Assembly: GCA_029260115.1 (NCBI GenBank)
Contig: JAJDDW010000120.1
Coordinates: forward strand, 1 to 48,020
Length of the DNA stretch: 48,020 nucleotides
From: Phycisphaerae bacterium
GTDB lineage: Bacteria > Planctomycetota > Phycisphaerae > UBA1845
Direction of reading: 5' to 3'
Of the stretch, positions 28,476 through 36,669 are shown one piece after another (position 1 is the stretch's first letter; each line of letters starts with the position of its first letter). The position numbers were made by a program, and so were the translations under genes. The notes under the pieces were generated by a model that worked only from the letters and a program-made list of their open reading frames with translations, had not been told where the DNA came from and ran no database searches.

Positions 28476-29753
28476 TTAAATCGAATTTGCATGCTTAGAC
28501 GGTCGAATGTACACCGGTTCCTCGACCTGAGTACGGAAGATTTCTTTACCGCTGCGGTTGAAAGCAATCACCGTATCGTTAAACATCTCGTATTTCTTGC
28601 CGTTTCGCTCAGCTTCATACACTTTGGGGCCTTCCTCAATCTCGTATCGAGAAATAATTTGATTGGAGCGGCGGTAAAGCTGTAACACGGCTAGAAGCTC
28701 ACGGTCGGGAGTCCGATACTGCTCAACGGCATGCCTAGCGCCCGGTCCAAACATCTGCTCAAGATACGGTAGCGGCACCCATCGAGGTGGAACGTAATAA
28801 CCGTTCGGTTCGGTTCCGAGCTGCGGATACAGCGGTAGTGCAACCTTGGCTACATGAACCATATAGTAGAGTGGATTCTGACGATCCTCGATCCACGCAT
28901 TGTCCTTATCAACTTTAACCAATCCTTGCATACGGACTTGTCCGATACACGCAGCCATGCAGCGCGTTTCCATCGGCGATCCATTCGTTTCCGGATCTTT
29001 ACCCTCAACGCGCGGGTAGCAGCCGATACATTTTTCTGACGTTCGCGTGGTCCCGCGATAGAGTGACTTCTTGTAAGGGCAGGCCTCTACACATTTGCGG
29101 TATCCGCGACACTCTTGCTGATCGATCAATACGATGCCGTCTTCCGGTCGCTTGTAGATCGCGGTTCGTGGACATGCCGCGAGGCATGCGGGATATGAAC
29201 AATGATTACAAAGGCGGGCAAGATAAAAGAACCAAGCCTTGTGCTTCTTGTCATCTGTTAGCTCCTCACCTTTCCCAAACTCCATGGGCTTTGATTCGCC
29301 ATGCTGCGGTGTATCTTCGTAGATGTTTGGGAATCGCCATTCCTCGTCCGGAGGGAGATAACCCAGTACCTGATTGGGTTGCTTGCCGCGTGCGACGGCG
29401 TGCGGCACCTCAAAGATATTCTTTCCGGCAAACTTGCCATACGGATGTTTCGGATTGACGTTTGGTGTACCAGACCATTTTTGCTCGCCTGGATTCGCCT
29501 GTTCCAGCTTATCCAGAATCTGCACATCCCAGTGCTGTGGATAACCACCGTAGGGTTTGGTCTCCACATTTGTCCACCACATGTGCTCCTGTCCCTTGGC
29601 AAAGGTCCAGGTGCTTTTGCATGCCATCGTGCATGTTTGGCAGCCAATACACCGGTTGATATTGATGATAAACGCGAATTGTTCTTTCGGAGATGCTTGT
29701 TTATACGGATATTGCATCCCGCGACCGAGTTGCCAGTTATAGACGGATGGCAT
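28476..29753 (-). CDS. nxrB: Nitrite-oxidoreductase-like iron-sulfur subunit (beta)
   Basis: 425 residues. The N-terminus MPSVYNWQLGRGMQYPY and the motif WWTNVETKPYGGYP are what I remember from NxrB of Nitrospira and anammox bacteria. Four cluster motifs: C35-x2-C38-x2-C41-x3-C45; C182-x2-C185-x4-C190-x3-C194; C215-x2-Y218-x2-C221-x3-C225 (a three-cysteine site expected to hold 3Fe-4S); C242-x2-C245-x19-C265-x3-C269. It passes electrons between the Mo site and the haem subunit. No signal peptide, so it would be co-exported with the Tat-tagged alpha subunit. AGGAG lies 6 bases before the ATG. Confidence 0.88.
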   Translation of the reverse strand: MPSVYNWQLGRGMQYPYKQASPKEQFAFIININRCIGCQTCTMACKSTWTFAKGQEHMWWTNVETKPYGGYPQHWDVQILDKLEQANPGEQKWSGTPNVNPKHPYGKFAGKNIFEVPHAVARGKQPNQVLGYLPPDEEWRFPNIYEDTPQHGESKPMEFGKGEELTDDKKHKAWFFYLARLCNHCSYPACLAACPRTAIYKRPEDGIVLIDQQECRGYRKCVEACPYKKSLYRGTTRTSEKCIGCYPRVEGKDPETNGSPMETRCMAACIGQVRMQGLVKVDKDNAWIEDRQNPLYYMVHVAKVALPLYPQLGTEPNGYYVPPRWVPLPYLEQMFGPGARHAVEQYRTPDRELLAVLQLYRRSNQIISRYEIEEGPKVYEAERNGKKYEMFNDTVIAFNRSGKEIFRTQVEEPVYIRPSKHANSI

Positions 29754-29762
29754 GGTTTACTC

Positions 29763-30113
29763 CTAGCTTTCCAGTATGGGAAGACTTATTTGCCCGTTGG
29801 CAGATGACGTTGACGTCGTCTTGACCTGGCGACCACCCCACAGTGGAAATAGCTCATCGATGATAAGTCGAATCGCATCCTCGCCGATGGTTTGATATGC
29901 CAGGAACGGCCCGGCATACGCTTTAGTTTGAAACATCTTCAGTATGCGGTCCTTGTCGAACCCACTTCGTATGTATTCCTCTACGAAACACTCAGCCATG
30001 TCTCTCATCGCCGCGTCGCTATCTGTTTCAACAACGACTCCATTAAGGCTCATGGGATCGGTGACATCTGGATCATCGTACGGCACAGTTTTTTCCTTCC
30101 GAATCGTAGTCAT
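29763..30113 (-). CDS. Small conserved protein between alpha and beta subunit genes
   Basis: 116 residues, no signal peptide, no cysteines. Core: DPMSLNGVVVETDSD, AECFVEEYIRSGFDKDRILKMF, YAGPFLAYQTIGEDAIRLII. Similar small proteins next to molybdo- or other redox enzymes come to mind (moderate recall), function unknown. Lies 48 bases after nxrA and 9 bases before nxrB. Possible assembly factor. Confidence 0.75.
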   Translation of the reverse strand: MTTIRKEKTVPYDDPDVTDPMSLNGVVVETDSDAAMRDMAECFVEEYIRSGFDKDRILKMFQTKAYAGPFLAYQTIGEDAIRLIIDELFPLWGGRQVKTTSTSSANGQISLPILES

Positions 30114-30161
30114 GCGTTAAAGTCGATTCAGACTCACGAAACGCAAGCATGTTAGCTTTCT

Positions 30162-33100
30162 CTAATCTTCTTCGAATACTTCTTCCTCACCGGTGCTATA
30201 GGCACCAATGAAACCACCGGTGAGATATCTTTTCATCACTTCGTTTTCATTGGCAGGGGACAATCCTATGGTAGCAGGTTTCCAAATGCCCTTGCCACCA
30301 AGGCCTCCATCTTCTGCTTTGACTACGCGGACGAGGGTTTCTTTGGGCACTGTGTTGATAGCATGGTTGTCGGCCTCGCCCCCAAAGAAGAAGCCCATGT
30401 ACGCCTTCTTCTTGTGGAAGAGTGTATCCGTCTGATGCATGGGCATGTGCCAGTTTCTTGTCAGGCTCTGCTGCGATCCATAACGCAAGTTCGCTTGGTA
30501 GCCATCATCAGAAAGCGCCCGTCCGTCCTTGCGAGTTTCATGCGCTTTTACACTTTTTTCTGTTGCAATATAAGGCGCATGCTTCATCATGATTACGCTA
30601 TAGGGGTAGGCCGGGTTATATGTGACACGCAACATAAGGCGAGCGACTTTGTAGAATTCATCGTCTTGTTTCCATCCCATGTATGGTCGATCAGCAGGGT
30701 TGGCATCGACATAGACATAATCCCCGTCGTTGATCCCCAAGTCCTTGGCTGCCTGTGGATTGATATGAAGTTGGCTCTCGCCAACATACGGAGACCGCCG
30801 ATCCATGCGGTGTGGGTCGCCGAAATTGCTATCATAAATCATATGCCAGTCGACGTTGCTCCACTGAGAATGGACCTTGTGTCGCGTCTTCGGCGTGAGC
30901 ATATAGAACCGGAAACCTTTTTCCCAAAGGAAGTTCTTGGTCTGTTTGACCTGACGCCATGGCATCTTCACGTTGCGCACGGTTCGTGCGTCCCAATGTT
31001 CGGCATCTGTGGGAATACCATAGTCCTCCGGGCGAACATTCGGATTGCTCGATATGATGACGTTGGGCAGGTACTGCGTTGCCTCTGGTCCCTCGCGGTG
31101 GACGATGAAGTTCTCCCCGTACTCAATGGCTTCGGGCACGTCGGTATAGGCATTCAAGCGACCGGTGTCCGTGTGAAACGGTTCGTCGTCGTTAATCTGT
31201 TCCCAAAATGGTATGCGTGGATACGTCCTGAAGAGCATCAGCGCGGCTCCTGGTGGTCCGTATTTGCCAGCCATGATATCTGAGAGTTTATATCCGATGG
31301 TGGTCGTGCATGTGTCGAGCAGGCGCTGGATATAGACGCTACGCTTACCCTCATGCTCGAATTTAAACATGTCATAGAATCGACGGTCGCCGATTTCCTC
31401 GCCAACAGCTTTACCGATATTGGCGATGATGGTCAGATCGTCTTTGGAATCGAACACCGGCTTAATACCGCCCTTCCAGATTTGCAGGAAGGGGTTGGAA
31501 CACGAGGACGTAATTTCCAGATCTTCAAACTCGATCCAACTATTCGCCGGCAATCCGATGTCCGCATACTGCACCGACGCCGTCATCACGATGTCCTGAG
31601 CGATAATCATCTCGATGTTCGGGTTGACGTTCTTGAACATGTTGTACGCGTGCTTGGCGTTATTGAAGAGGTTAACGTTGTTGAAGTGTAGCGTCTTGGT
31701 CGGCGTCGGCATGTGCGACTGGCCAGTGAACACCTTGCGCCCCTGCGGCGTATCCACGATTAGCGGGCGATCGCCGTGATTCCAGTAAGCTGGCTCTTCG
31801 CCCTTGCAACGCGACTTCACGTTGACTGCTTTTCCGGGAGCGGCCTCATCCAGATTCAGATTGAACGGATCTTCTGCCACCCAACCCTTGAAGCCCGGTC
31901 CGGTGATCTTGCTGCCTTGGAAATTAGCGGCCTTGTAGTTGCCCGCCCAGGCATGTACGCCAGCGCCCTTCTTGCCAATATTGCCGGTCAACATCATGGG
32001 CAGGTAGGCGGCGCGATTGGATTCGGTGGCATGGAACCAGTGGTTGATGCCCTCGCCCTGATGAATCGCAACTGGCCCGCCGTTTTGTGTCGTTTCCCAG
32101 ATGTCGCGTGCCAGTCGTTCGATCATCTCCTTGGGGGAGTGGGTCATTTCGGCGACTGCATCAAGATCGTAGTCCTTCAAGTGCTCTTGATACATTGTCC
32201 AAACGGTTTGAACTTCAACCATTGAACCATCGACTAACGTGATCGTCCATTTGCCGTCGAGTGTTGGATCTATATTTTTCTTGGCCATCTGACTGCCGAC
32301 TTCATCACGTGTGAGCGCGACAGGCTTATTCGTGTTCGCATCCCAAACGATACGGTCACCGATGATGTCATGTTGCTCATCGGTTAGCCCCTGAACTTTA
32401 TAACTCGGGCCGTCTTTTGATAAATTGCTCTTATAGTTGGGAATAACCTCATCAGCGCGAAGACGCTTGAGATTGTCTGTCCTAACCAATAGAGGAAAGT
32501 CCGTGAACTCTTTGATAAATTTCTCATCGTACCATTTGTTGTCGATCATGTGGCGGGTAATGCCTAACCAAAGTGCGGCATCTGTTTGTGGCCGGATCGG
32601 CATCCAGTAATCCGCCTTGGTGCTGGGCGCTCCGTATTCTGGGGCGATGACCACGATACGTCCGCCGCGCTCCATGCACTCGATGAACCAGTGCGAATCG
32701 GTCATCTTGTTCTCGACCAGATTCTTGCCGTTTAAGATGATGAGTTTGCTGAATCGCAGGTCGTTGAAATCGCAATCGGAAGTTTGCAGCCCGTGTACCC
32801 AAGGATGCCCCGGTGCTTGATCGCCATGCCACGTGTAGTTACTCCAGTTACGGCCACCACGTGCTTTGTCAGGGCCAACACCACGCACGTGCGCGTCTAA
32901 CAATGCCATTGAATTATTGAGACGATACATGCCGTACTTGCCGATCACGCCGAGCAGCCCCATCCCTCCGCGCATTTTGAATGTACGTGTCCCAGCCCCT
33001 CCCATGTCATCAACCATCTCTTGTGGATAACCCTGAGCGAGAAGTTTCTTGGCGCCAGCATCACCACTGTATCGCTTGGCTACTGCAACATATCCTTTGG

Positions 33101-33674
33101 CGATGTAGGGAAAAACATCTTCCCAACTAATCCGAATATGCTCGTCCGAGCCACGGCTATCGAACTTGTATTTGGTTCGGTTGTTGTCTACATCTAGATC
33201 AGGGTATCCTGCGTCCGCCCATGCCTTCCAACCTTTGCGAATAATCGGATGTTTCAGGCGAAATGGACCATAGATGATCCGGTGAAACGTGTAGCCTTTG
33301 GCGCATTGGCGCGGGTTCCAGTTGACCGTGGCTTTGTTGCCATAAATGTCCGCATAGGTCTGGTAGTCGTACTGCGAACCCATGCGCGTGACGATCCCAT
33401 TGCGCGTGTACGCCATGACGCGGCAGGAGTGTGTGTCATTGGGAGAGCACACCCAACTAAACGTGCCATCGTATGCATACTGGTCGCGATAAATTTTTTC
33501 CCAATCACGCGCCGGGTAGTACGCCAATGGATTGGCAATATCCGGGCGTGAGGCGAGCGCCTTAAGCGGCCAGCCCCAGGCGCTCGCGGCACCAATGACC
33601 ACGCCTGTTGTTTTCAGGAATTCTCGTCTGGACGTTCCTACGGGTGTAGGCCTGTTGTCAATGTTTTGTACCAT
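30162..33674 (-). CDS. nxrA: Nitrite-oxidoreductase-like molybdopterin catalytic subunit (alpha)
   Basis: 1170 residues from ATG 33674 (GAGAGA ribosome site; ATG at 33695 would add 7). A Tat signal SRREFLKTTG precedes a hydrophobic stretch ending ALA near residue 41, so the enzyme faces the periplasm. The FS0 cluster motif is C-x3-D-x3-C (CSPNDTHSC) with a further Cys ~40 residues on, the form I associate with NXR-clade enzymes rather than the His-x3-Cys of NarG. The segment GLQTSDCDFNDLRFSKLIIL covers the expected Mo-ligand Asp; the molybdopterin dinucleotide-binding domain is at the C-terminus. Reaction: nitrite to nitrate or the reverse; chlorate, selenate or similar cannot be excluded. 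Confidence 0.87.
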   Translation of the reverse strand: MVQNIDNRPTPVGTSRREFLKTTGVVIGAASAWGWPLKALASRPDIANPLAYYPARDWEKIYRDQYAYDGTFSWVCSPNDTHSCRVMAYTRNGIVTRMGSQYDYQTYADIYGNKATVNWNPRQCAKGYTFHRIIYGPFRLKHPIIRKGWKAWADAGYPDLDVDNNRTKYKFDSRGSDEHIRISWEDVFPYIAKGYVAVAKRYSGDAGAKKLLAQGYPQEMVDDMGGAGTRTFKMRGGMGLLGVIGKYGMYRLNNSMALLDAHVRGVGPDKARGGRNWSNYTWHGDQAPGHPWVHGLQTSDCDFNDLRFSKLIILNGKNLVENKMTDSHWFIECMERGGRIVVIAPEYGAPSTKADYWMPIRPQTDAALWLGITRHMIDNKWYDEKFIKEFTDFPLLVRTDNLKRLRADEVIPNYKSNLSKDGPSYKVQGLTDEQHDIIGDRIVWDANTNKPVALTRDEVGSQMAKKNIDPTLDGKWTITLVDGSMVEVQTVWTMYQEHLKDYDLDAVAEMTHSPKEMIERLARDIWETTQNGGPVAIHQGEGINHWFHATESNRAAYLPMMLTGNIGKKGAGVHAWAGNYKAANFQGSKITGPGFKGWVAEDPFNLNLDEAAPGKAVNVKSRCKGEEPAYWNHGDRPLIVDTPQGRKVFTGQSHMPTPTKTLHFNNVNLFNNAKHAYNMFKNVNPNIEMIIAQDIVMTASVQYADIGLPANSWIEFEDLEITSSCSNPFLQIWKGGIKPVFDSKDDLTIIANIGKAVGEEIGDRRFYDMFKFEHEGKRSVYIQRLLDTCTTTIGYKLSDIMAGKYGPPGAALMLFRTYPRIPFWEQINDDEPFHTDTGRLNAYTDVPEAIEYGENFIVHREGPEATQYLPNVIISSNPNVRPEDYGIPTDAEHWDARTVRNVKMPWRQVKQTKNFLWEKGFRFYMLTPKTRHKVHSQWSNVDWHMIYDSNFGDPHRMDRRSPYVGESQLHINPQAAKDLGINDGDYVYVDANPADRPYMGWKQDDEFYKVARLMLRVTYNPAYPYSVIMMKHAPYIATEKSVKAHETRKDGRALSDDGYQANLRYGSQQSLTRNWHMPMHQTDTLFHKKKAYMGFFFGGEADNHAINTVPKETLVRVVKAEDGGLGGKGIWKPATIGLSPANENEVMKRYLTGGFIGAYSTGEEEVFEED

Positions 33675-33737
33675 GGCATCTCTCTCAAGCGACATGGCGC
33701 ATCGTATGCCATGTCAATTATTGAATAATTACGTTTG

Positions 33738-35555
33738 TTATTCGATCACTAGCTTCTGCCAGATGCTGATATTTTTCTTGCCGTCACGATCACCCGCGCT
33801 GCCGTTCCAGATGGCGAATGATACAGGCAGATAGTCCCCTTTATTGAAGATCCGTTCGCCGGTGTGATCGCCTGACGTAAAACTCATACGGCGACGCAAT
33901 TGGACCGACCAAACACCGCGATCGTATACCGACTGCCCCTGTACAAGTTGCGCCACCACCGGTTTGCCGGAAAGTGTTCCCGGACCGCGGGCTACTAGAC
34001 ATTCAACGGGTGTATTGAGTTCAGGGTTGGATACCAAGTTTCCGGCACCCCACGCCGTGATGAATTGCGGATCATGTTTAACAAGCGCCGCGCGTGGCCA
34101 GGACATGAACGTGTCGTGCGCCGCCGGTGGGGGCTGTTCCGGGTACATGTCCACGACGCGATCGGGGAACGTCGAATCGACGTCTTGGTAGCCACTACGA
34201 ATGTCTTTCGCCCGATCTGCCTTCCAATACCAGATGTTCACGCCACCGTTTTCGCTGTCATCGCCCATGTAGAACGGAGGATCGCTCGATAACGAAAACT
34301 GAATGGCGACGCCGTCCCGGAACTCGTTTTGACGCACGGCCCGCTCATCCGGAGTTGGGTCCAACCACGACAGGCGTATGACCAGTTCCTCGTTAGTGTG
34401 AAGAGCCTGCACTTTCAAGCCTTCAATTCGATCTTCCGTCCACCATAGCGGTGTCAACGCGACATACAAAGGCCGCGCCTGGTCCCATGCATTGTCCGCC
34501 GGACTTGATGGAAGCTGCCCGCGAACACTGGGTGCGACAAATGTTCCTTGTTTAAGTTGGGCGCGTTCCTGTGCGCCGGCGCGCGCCAAAGATTGGACGT
34601 AATGAATGATGTCCCATGTCTCATCACCAGAATAGATGCCTTCTGACGCTGGCATCGGCGTTCCTTTCATGCCCTTCCAGATTCGTGTGTAGAGTTGGTG
34701 ACCATCGCTTCCACCCTTGAAAATACCATTGACAAATGAGCGCGGCGGAACCGGGTAACCTTCACTGTCGAGCTTCACCTCGTTCGCTACAGGTTGGCCA
34801 TCGGCACCGTGGCAACTGGCGCAGTTTTCCAAGTAGAGTCTCCGACCGCGAAACCAATGAATTTCGTCGAAGATGGGCTCCGGCGGAACGACGAGTTGTT
34901 GGCCCGGCTGCGTTCGACTTGCGAACGATTCTTGAAGCTCTGACGCTTTCAACAAACCCTCGCTTACCCATTGTTGAAGTTTGTCCCTGGTCCCATCCTC
35001 ATAAAATTGTCTCACGTGTGACGCGAGAGCTTGTAGGTCTGCTAGGGGTAGATGTTCCCACGGCGGCATGGCTGACCCGGGCATGCCGCGACCGATAGTC
35101 CGAACAAGGTCATCTTCAGTCGGGATCTGGTTCTGGGTTGTTGCCAGCTTGAAATTGCCCTGCCTGAAAGCACGCGGGCGCGGGTTCATAAGGTAAGCAA
35201 ATTTTCCAGCGCCATCGCCGTTATCGCCGTGGCAGATCGCACAATACTTAGCAAATAGTTCACCACCTCTAGTCAATCCGTCAGCTGGATTACTATCCCC
35301 TGCCAGCGTAGAAGTCTGTTTGCTAATAGACTCTGATTGCTCATCGCTAGTTTCGACAATCGAATCTGAGACTCTTGATGAAGAGTCAGTTGTGCTGGCA
35401 ACTAGAACGGATTCTTGGGCTGTCTTGGATATCGCAGTAGTTGGTTGTACTACTTGAGCGACACATGAAGCCAAAGCAAGAGAACAACAGCAGGAAGCAA
35501 TCACCACCGCTGCAAATTCCTTCCGACCTATCAAATAGTGATGTTTATGGCTCAT
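33738..35555 (-). CDS. nxrC: Lipoprotein di-haem cytochrome c fused to haem-b gamma subunit
   Basis: 605 residues from ATG 35555 (AAGGA upstream; overlaps the regulator stop as ATGA). Lipobox LASC at 28-31 predicts a membrane-anchored lipoprotein. Two class I cytochrome c domains carry CAICH (105-109) and CASCH (245-249), each with a distal GMPGSAMP/GTPMPA methionine loop. Residues ~345-605 are the ethylbenzene-dehydrogenase-type haem-b domain (WWTEDRIEGLKV, LSWLDPT, PPFYMGDD with candidate axial Met430). Most gamma subunits carry only this b domain, so the fusion builds a wire from alpha/beta to the periplasm or membrane. The 64 bases after the stop lead into nxrA. Confidence 0.85.
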   Translation of the reverse strand: MSHKHHYLIGRKEFAAVVIASCCCSLALASCVAQVVQPTTAISKTAQESVLVASTTDSSSRVSDSIVETSDEQSESISKQTSTLAGDSNPADGLTRGGELFAKYCAICHGDNGDGAGKFAYLMNPRPRAFRQGNFKLATTQNQIPTEDDLVRTIGRGMPGSAMPPWEHLPLADLQALASHVRQFYEDGTRDKLQQWVSEGLLKASELQESFASRTQPGQQLVVPPEPIFDEIHWFRGRRLYLENCASCHGADGQPVANEVKLDSEGYPVPPRSFVNGIFKGGSDGHQLYTRIWKGMKGTPMPASEGIYSGDETWDIIHYVQSLARAGAQERAQLKQGTFVAPSVRGQLPSSPADNAWDQARPLYVALTPLWWTEDRIEGLKVQALHTNEELVIRLSWLDPTPDERAVRQNEFRDGVAIQFSLSSDPPFYMGDDSENGGVNIWYWKADRAKDIRSGYQDVDSTFPDRVVDMYPEQPPPAAHDTFMSWPRAALVKHDPQFITAWGAGNLVSNPELNTPVECLVARGPGTLSGKPVVAQLVQGQSVYDRGVWSVQLRRRMSFTSGDHTGERIFNKGDYLPVSFAIWNGSAGDRDGKKNISIWQKLVIE

Positions 35556-35998
35556 CGTTTTGTCCTTCTTTGCGATGTGGTTGTACGCCGTTTTGTAAGC
35601 GTAAAGGCGACGTCGTATATCGAATTTTTTTCGAGAAAGCGTTGATACGTCTCGCGTAGGTGCTTCCATTGTTCGTGGCCTGCACACGGATCATCATCGC
35701 TACATATTTCCATTCCGAATGGGCAAGGGCGACGATTTGTGAGGGCAGGTTCAAACGATGCTAAGACTTCAGAGAGACTGATCTTCTTCGCCGAGCGAGC
35801 CATGCGAAAACCACCACCCAAACCCGGTGACGATTCGAGCACGCCGACACGTACAAGCTCGCTGAGTATGGACGAGAGATATTTGCCAGGCACATTAGCC
35901 TCCCTGGCAATTACCCTGCTAGGAATTGGCCAATCATCGACATGTCGTGCCAAATATACCATCGCTTGCAACGCATATTCGCTAGTTCTAGAGATCAT
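35552..35998 (-). CDS. Rrf2-family transcriptional regulator with Fe-S cysteines
   Basis: 148 residues from ATG 35998 (the upstream frame is open but the family starts at MISRTSEYAL). Winged helix with IAREANVPGKYLSSILSELV and the wing GLGGGFRMAR. Three cysteines C92-x6-C99-x5-C105 match the 2Fe-2S/4Fe-4S ligand region of IscR, NsrR and RirA, with spacing between those types. Such proteins sense NO, iron or redox state. As first gene of the operon, coupled by ATGA to the cytochrome gene, it probably controls it; its own promoter overlaps a palindromic AT-rich site. An NsrR-like role in sensing NO would fit a nitrite/nitrate enzyme (inference). Confidence 0.88.
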   Translation of the reverse strand: MISRTSEYALQAMVYLARHVDDWPIPSRVIAREANVPGKYLSSILSELVRVGVLESSPGLGGGFRMARSAKKISLSEVLASFEPALTNRRPCPFGMEICSDDDPCAGHEQWKHLRETYQRFLEKNSIYDVAFTLTKRRTTTSQRRTKR

Positions 35999-36015
35999 AA
36001 GCCCCAACAACTTAA

Positions 36016-36057
36016 CTATATAGCTATATCTATATAGACTCCTAGTCATGTTGTCAA
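36016..36057 (-). promoter_or_regulatory. Operon promoter with overlapping palindromic operator candidate
   Basis: On the minus strand TTGACA (36052-36057), 17-base spacer, TATAGA (36029-36034). The self-complementary octamer CTATATAG occurs twice (36016-36023 and 36030-36037), separated by ATATAG, and covers the -10 element and start region. A dimeric repressor bound there would block transcription. Located 20-60 bases upstream of the Rrf2 gene. Confidence 0.75.
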
Positions 36058-36241
36058 CAACAAAAATAAAAAAAATCGCAATCATATTTCTCGCATAAAT
36101 TCTGCAGCCCCCGTGGTGTTCAAAAACTCAGCCGAACGTAATTGATTGCTTCGCCTTTGAGTTCATACGAATTGAAAGTGCATCTTGTCAGGCCTGTTAG
36201 CCCGATTTCGGTTCGCTGCAGTCCTCTAGAGAGGACAGTAC

Positions 36242-36590
36242 ATGAAGAAGAAACGGTTCTCGGAAGTGTAGATCGCCTACGCCCTGCGTCAGCATGAAAT
36301 TGCTACGCCGATCGCGGAGATCACACGGAAGCTCGGTGTGAGCGAGCAATCGTTCCATATTTGAAAAAAGAAGTTTAGTGGGACGGCCGTGGCCGAGTTA
36401 CATCGACTTAAGCTGGTCGAGGACGAGAATCGCAAGCTCAAACAACTCGTTGCGGATACGACTCAAAGATTTGGCGGCTACACGTGTTCAATATGGCAAT
36501 TGACGTTTGCACATCCTGCTGCGCCGAGAGGGCTAGCTGATTCACCATAAGCGAGTATATCGCCTGAATAAAGGAGAATCTGGCTATGCG
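36242..36590 (+). pseudogene. IS3-family transposase relic
   Basis: Reads as IS3 OrfA: MKKKRFSEV-stop-IAYALRQHEIATPIAEITRKLGVSEQSF-stop-KKKFSG...RLKLVEDENRKLKQLVAD, with a TAG and a TGA in frame. After a large deletion a short OrfB piece follows (HHKRVYRLNKGE, near 36540-36580). Not functional. It lies ~190 bases upstream of the operon promoter, on the opposite strand. Confidence 0.85.
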
Positions 36591-36593
36591 TAT

Positions 36594-36630
36594 AAAAAAA
36601 CCCGTGAGCCGGATTACTCCGACCCACGGG
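36594..36630 (-). terminator. Intrinsic terminator of the 1702-aa protein gene
   Basis: Read on the minus strand: CCCGTGGGTCGGA, four-base loop, TCCGGCTCACGGG (36601-36630, two mismatches), then TTTTTTT (36594-36600). It lies ~40 bases past the stop of the large secreted-protein gene. Confidence 0.88.
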
Positions 36631-36669
36631 GTGGGTTGATATACCTCATGTTAAGACGAGTCGACTACC

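Noticed and set aside
30363..31283. Long open frames opposite to the nxrA-like gene
   Set aside because: Mirror frames of a strongly conserved coding sequence; no independent coding signals.
30162..33674. Selenocysteine in the molybdoenzyme because selC lies nearby
   Set aside because: The frame is fully open with no in-frame TGA, and type II DMSO reductases use an Asp ligand.
25777..36057. Assigning the window to an anammox bacterium because of nxrA/nxrB
   Set aside because: The 16S region near 6715-6735 does not resemble the usual anammox probe target as I remember it, and no hydrazine genes are present; NXR-type genes alone are not sufficient.
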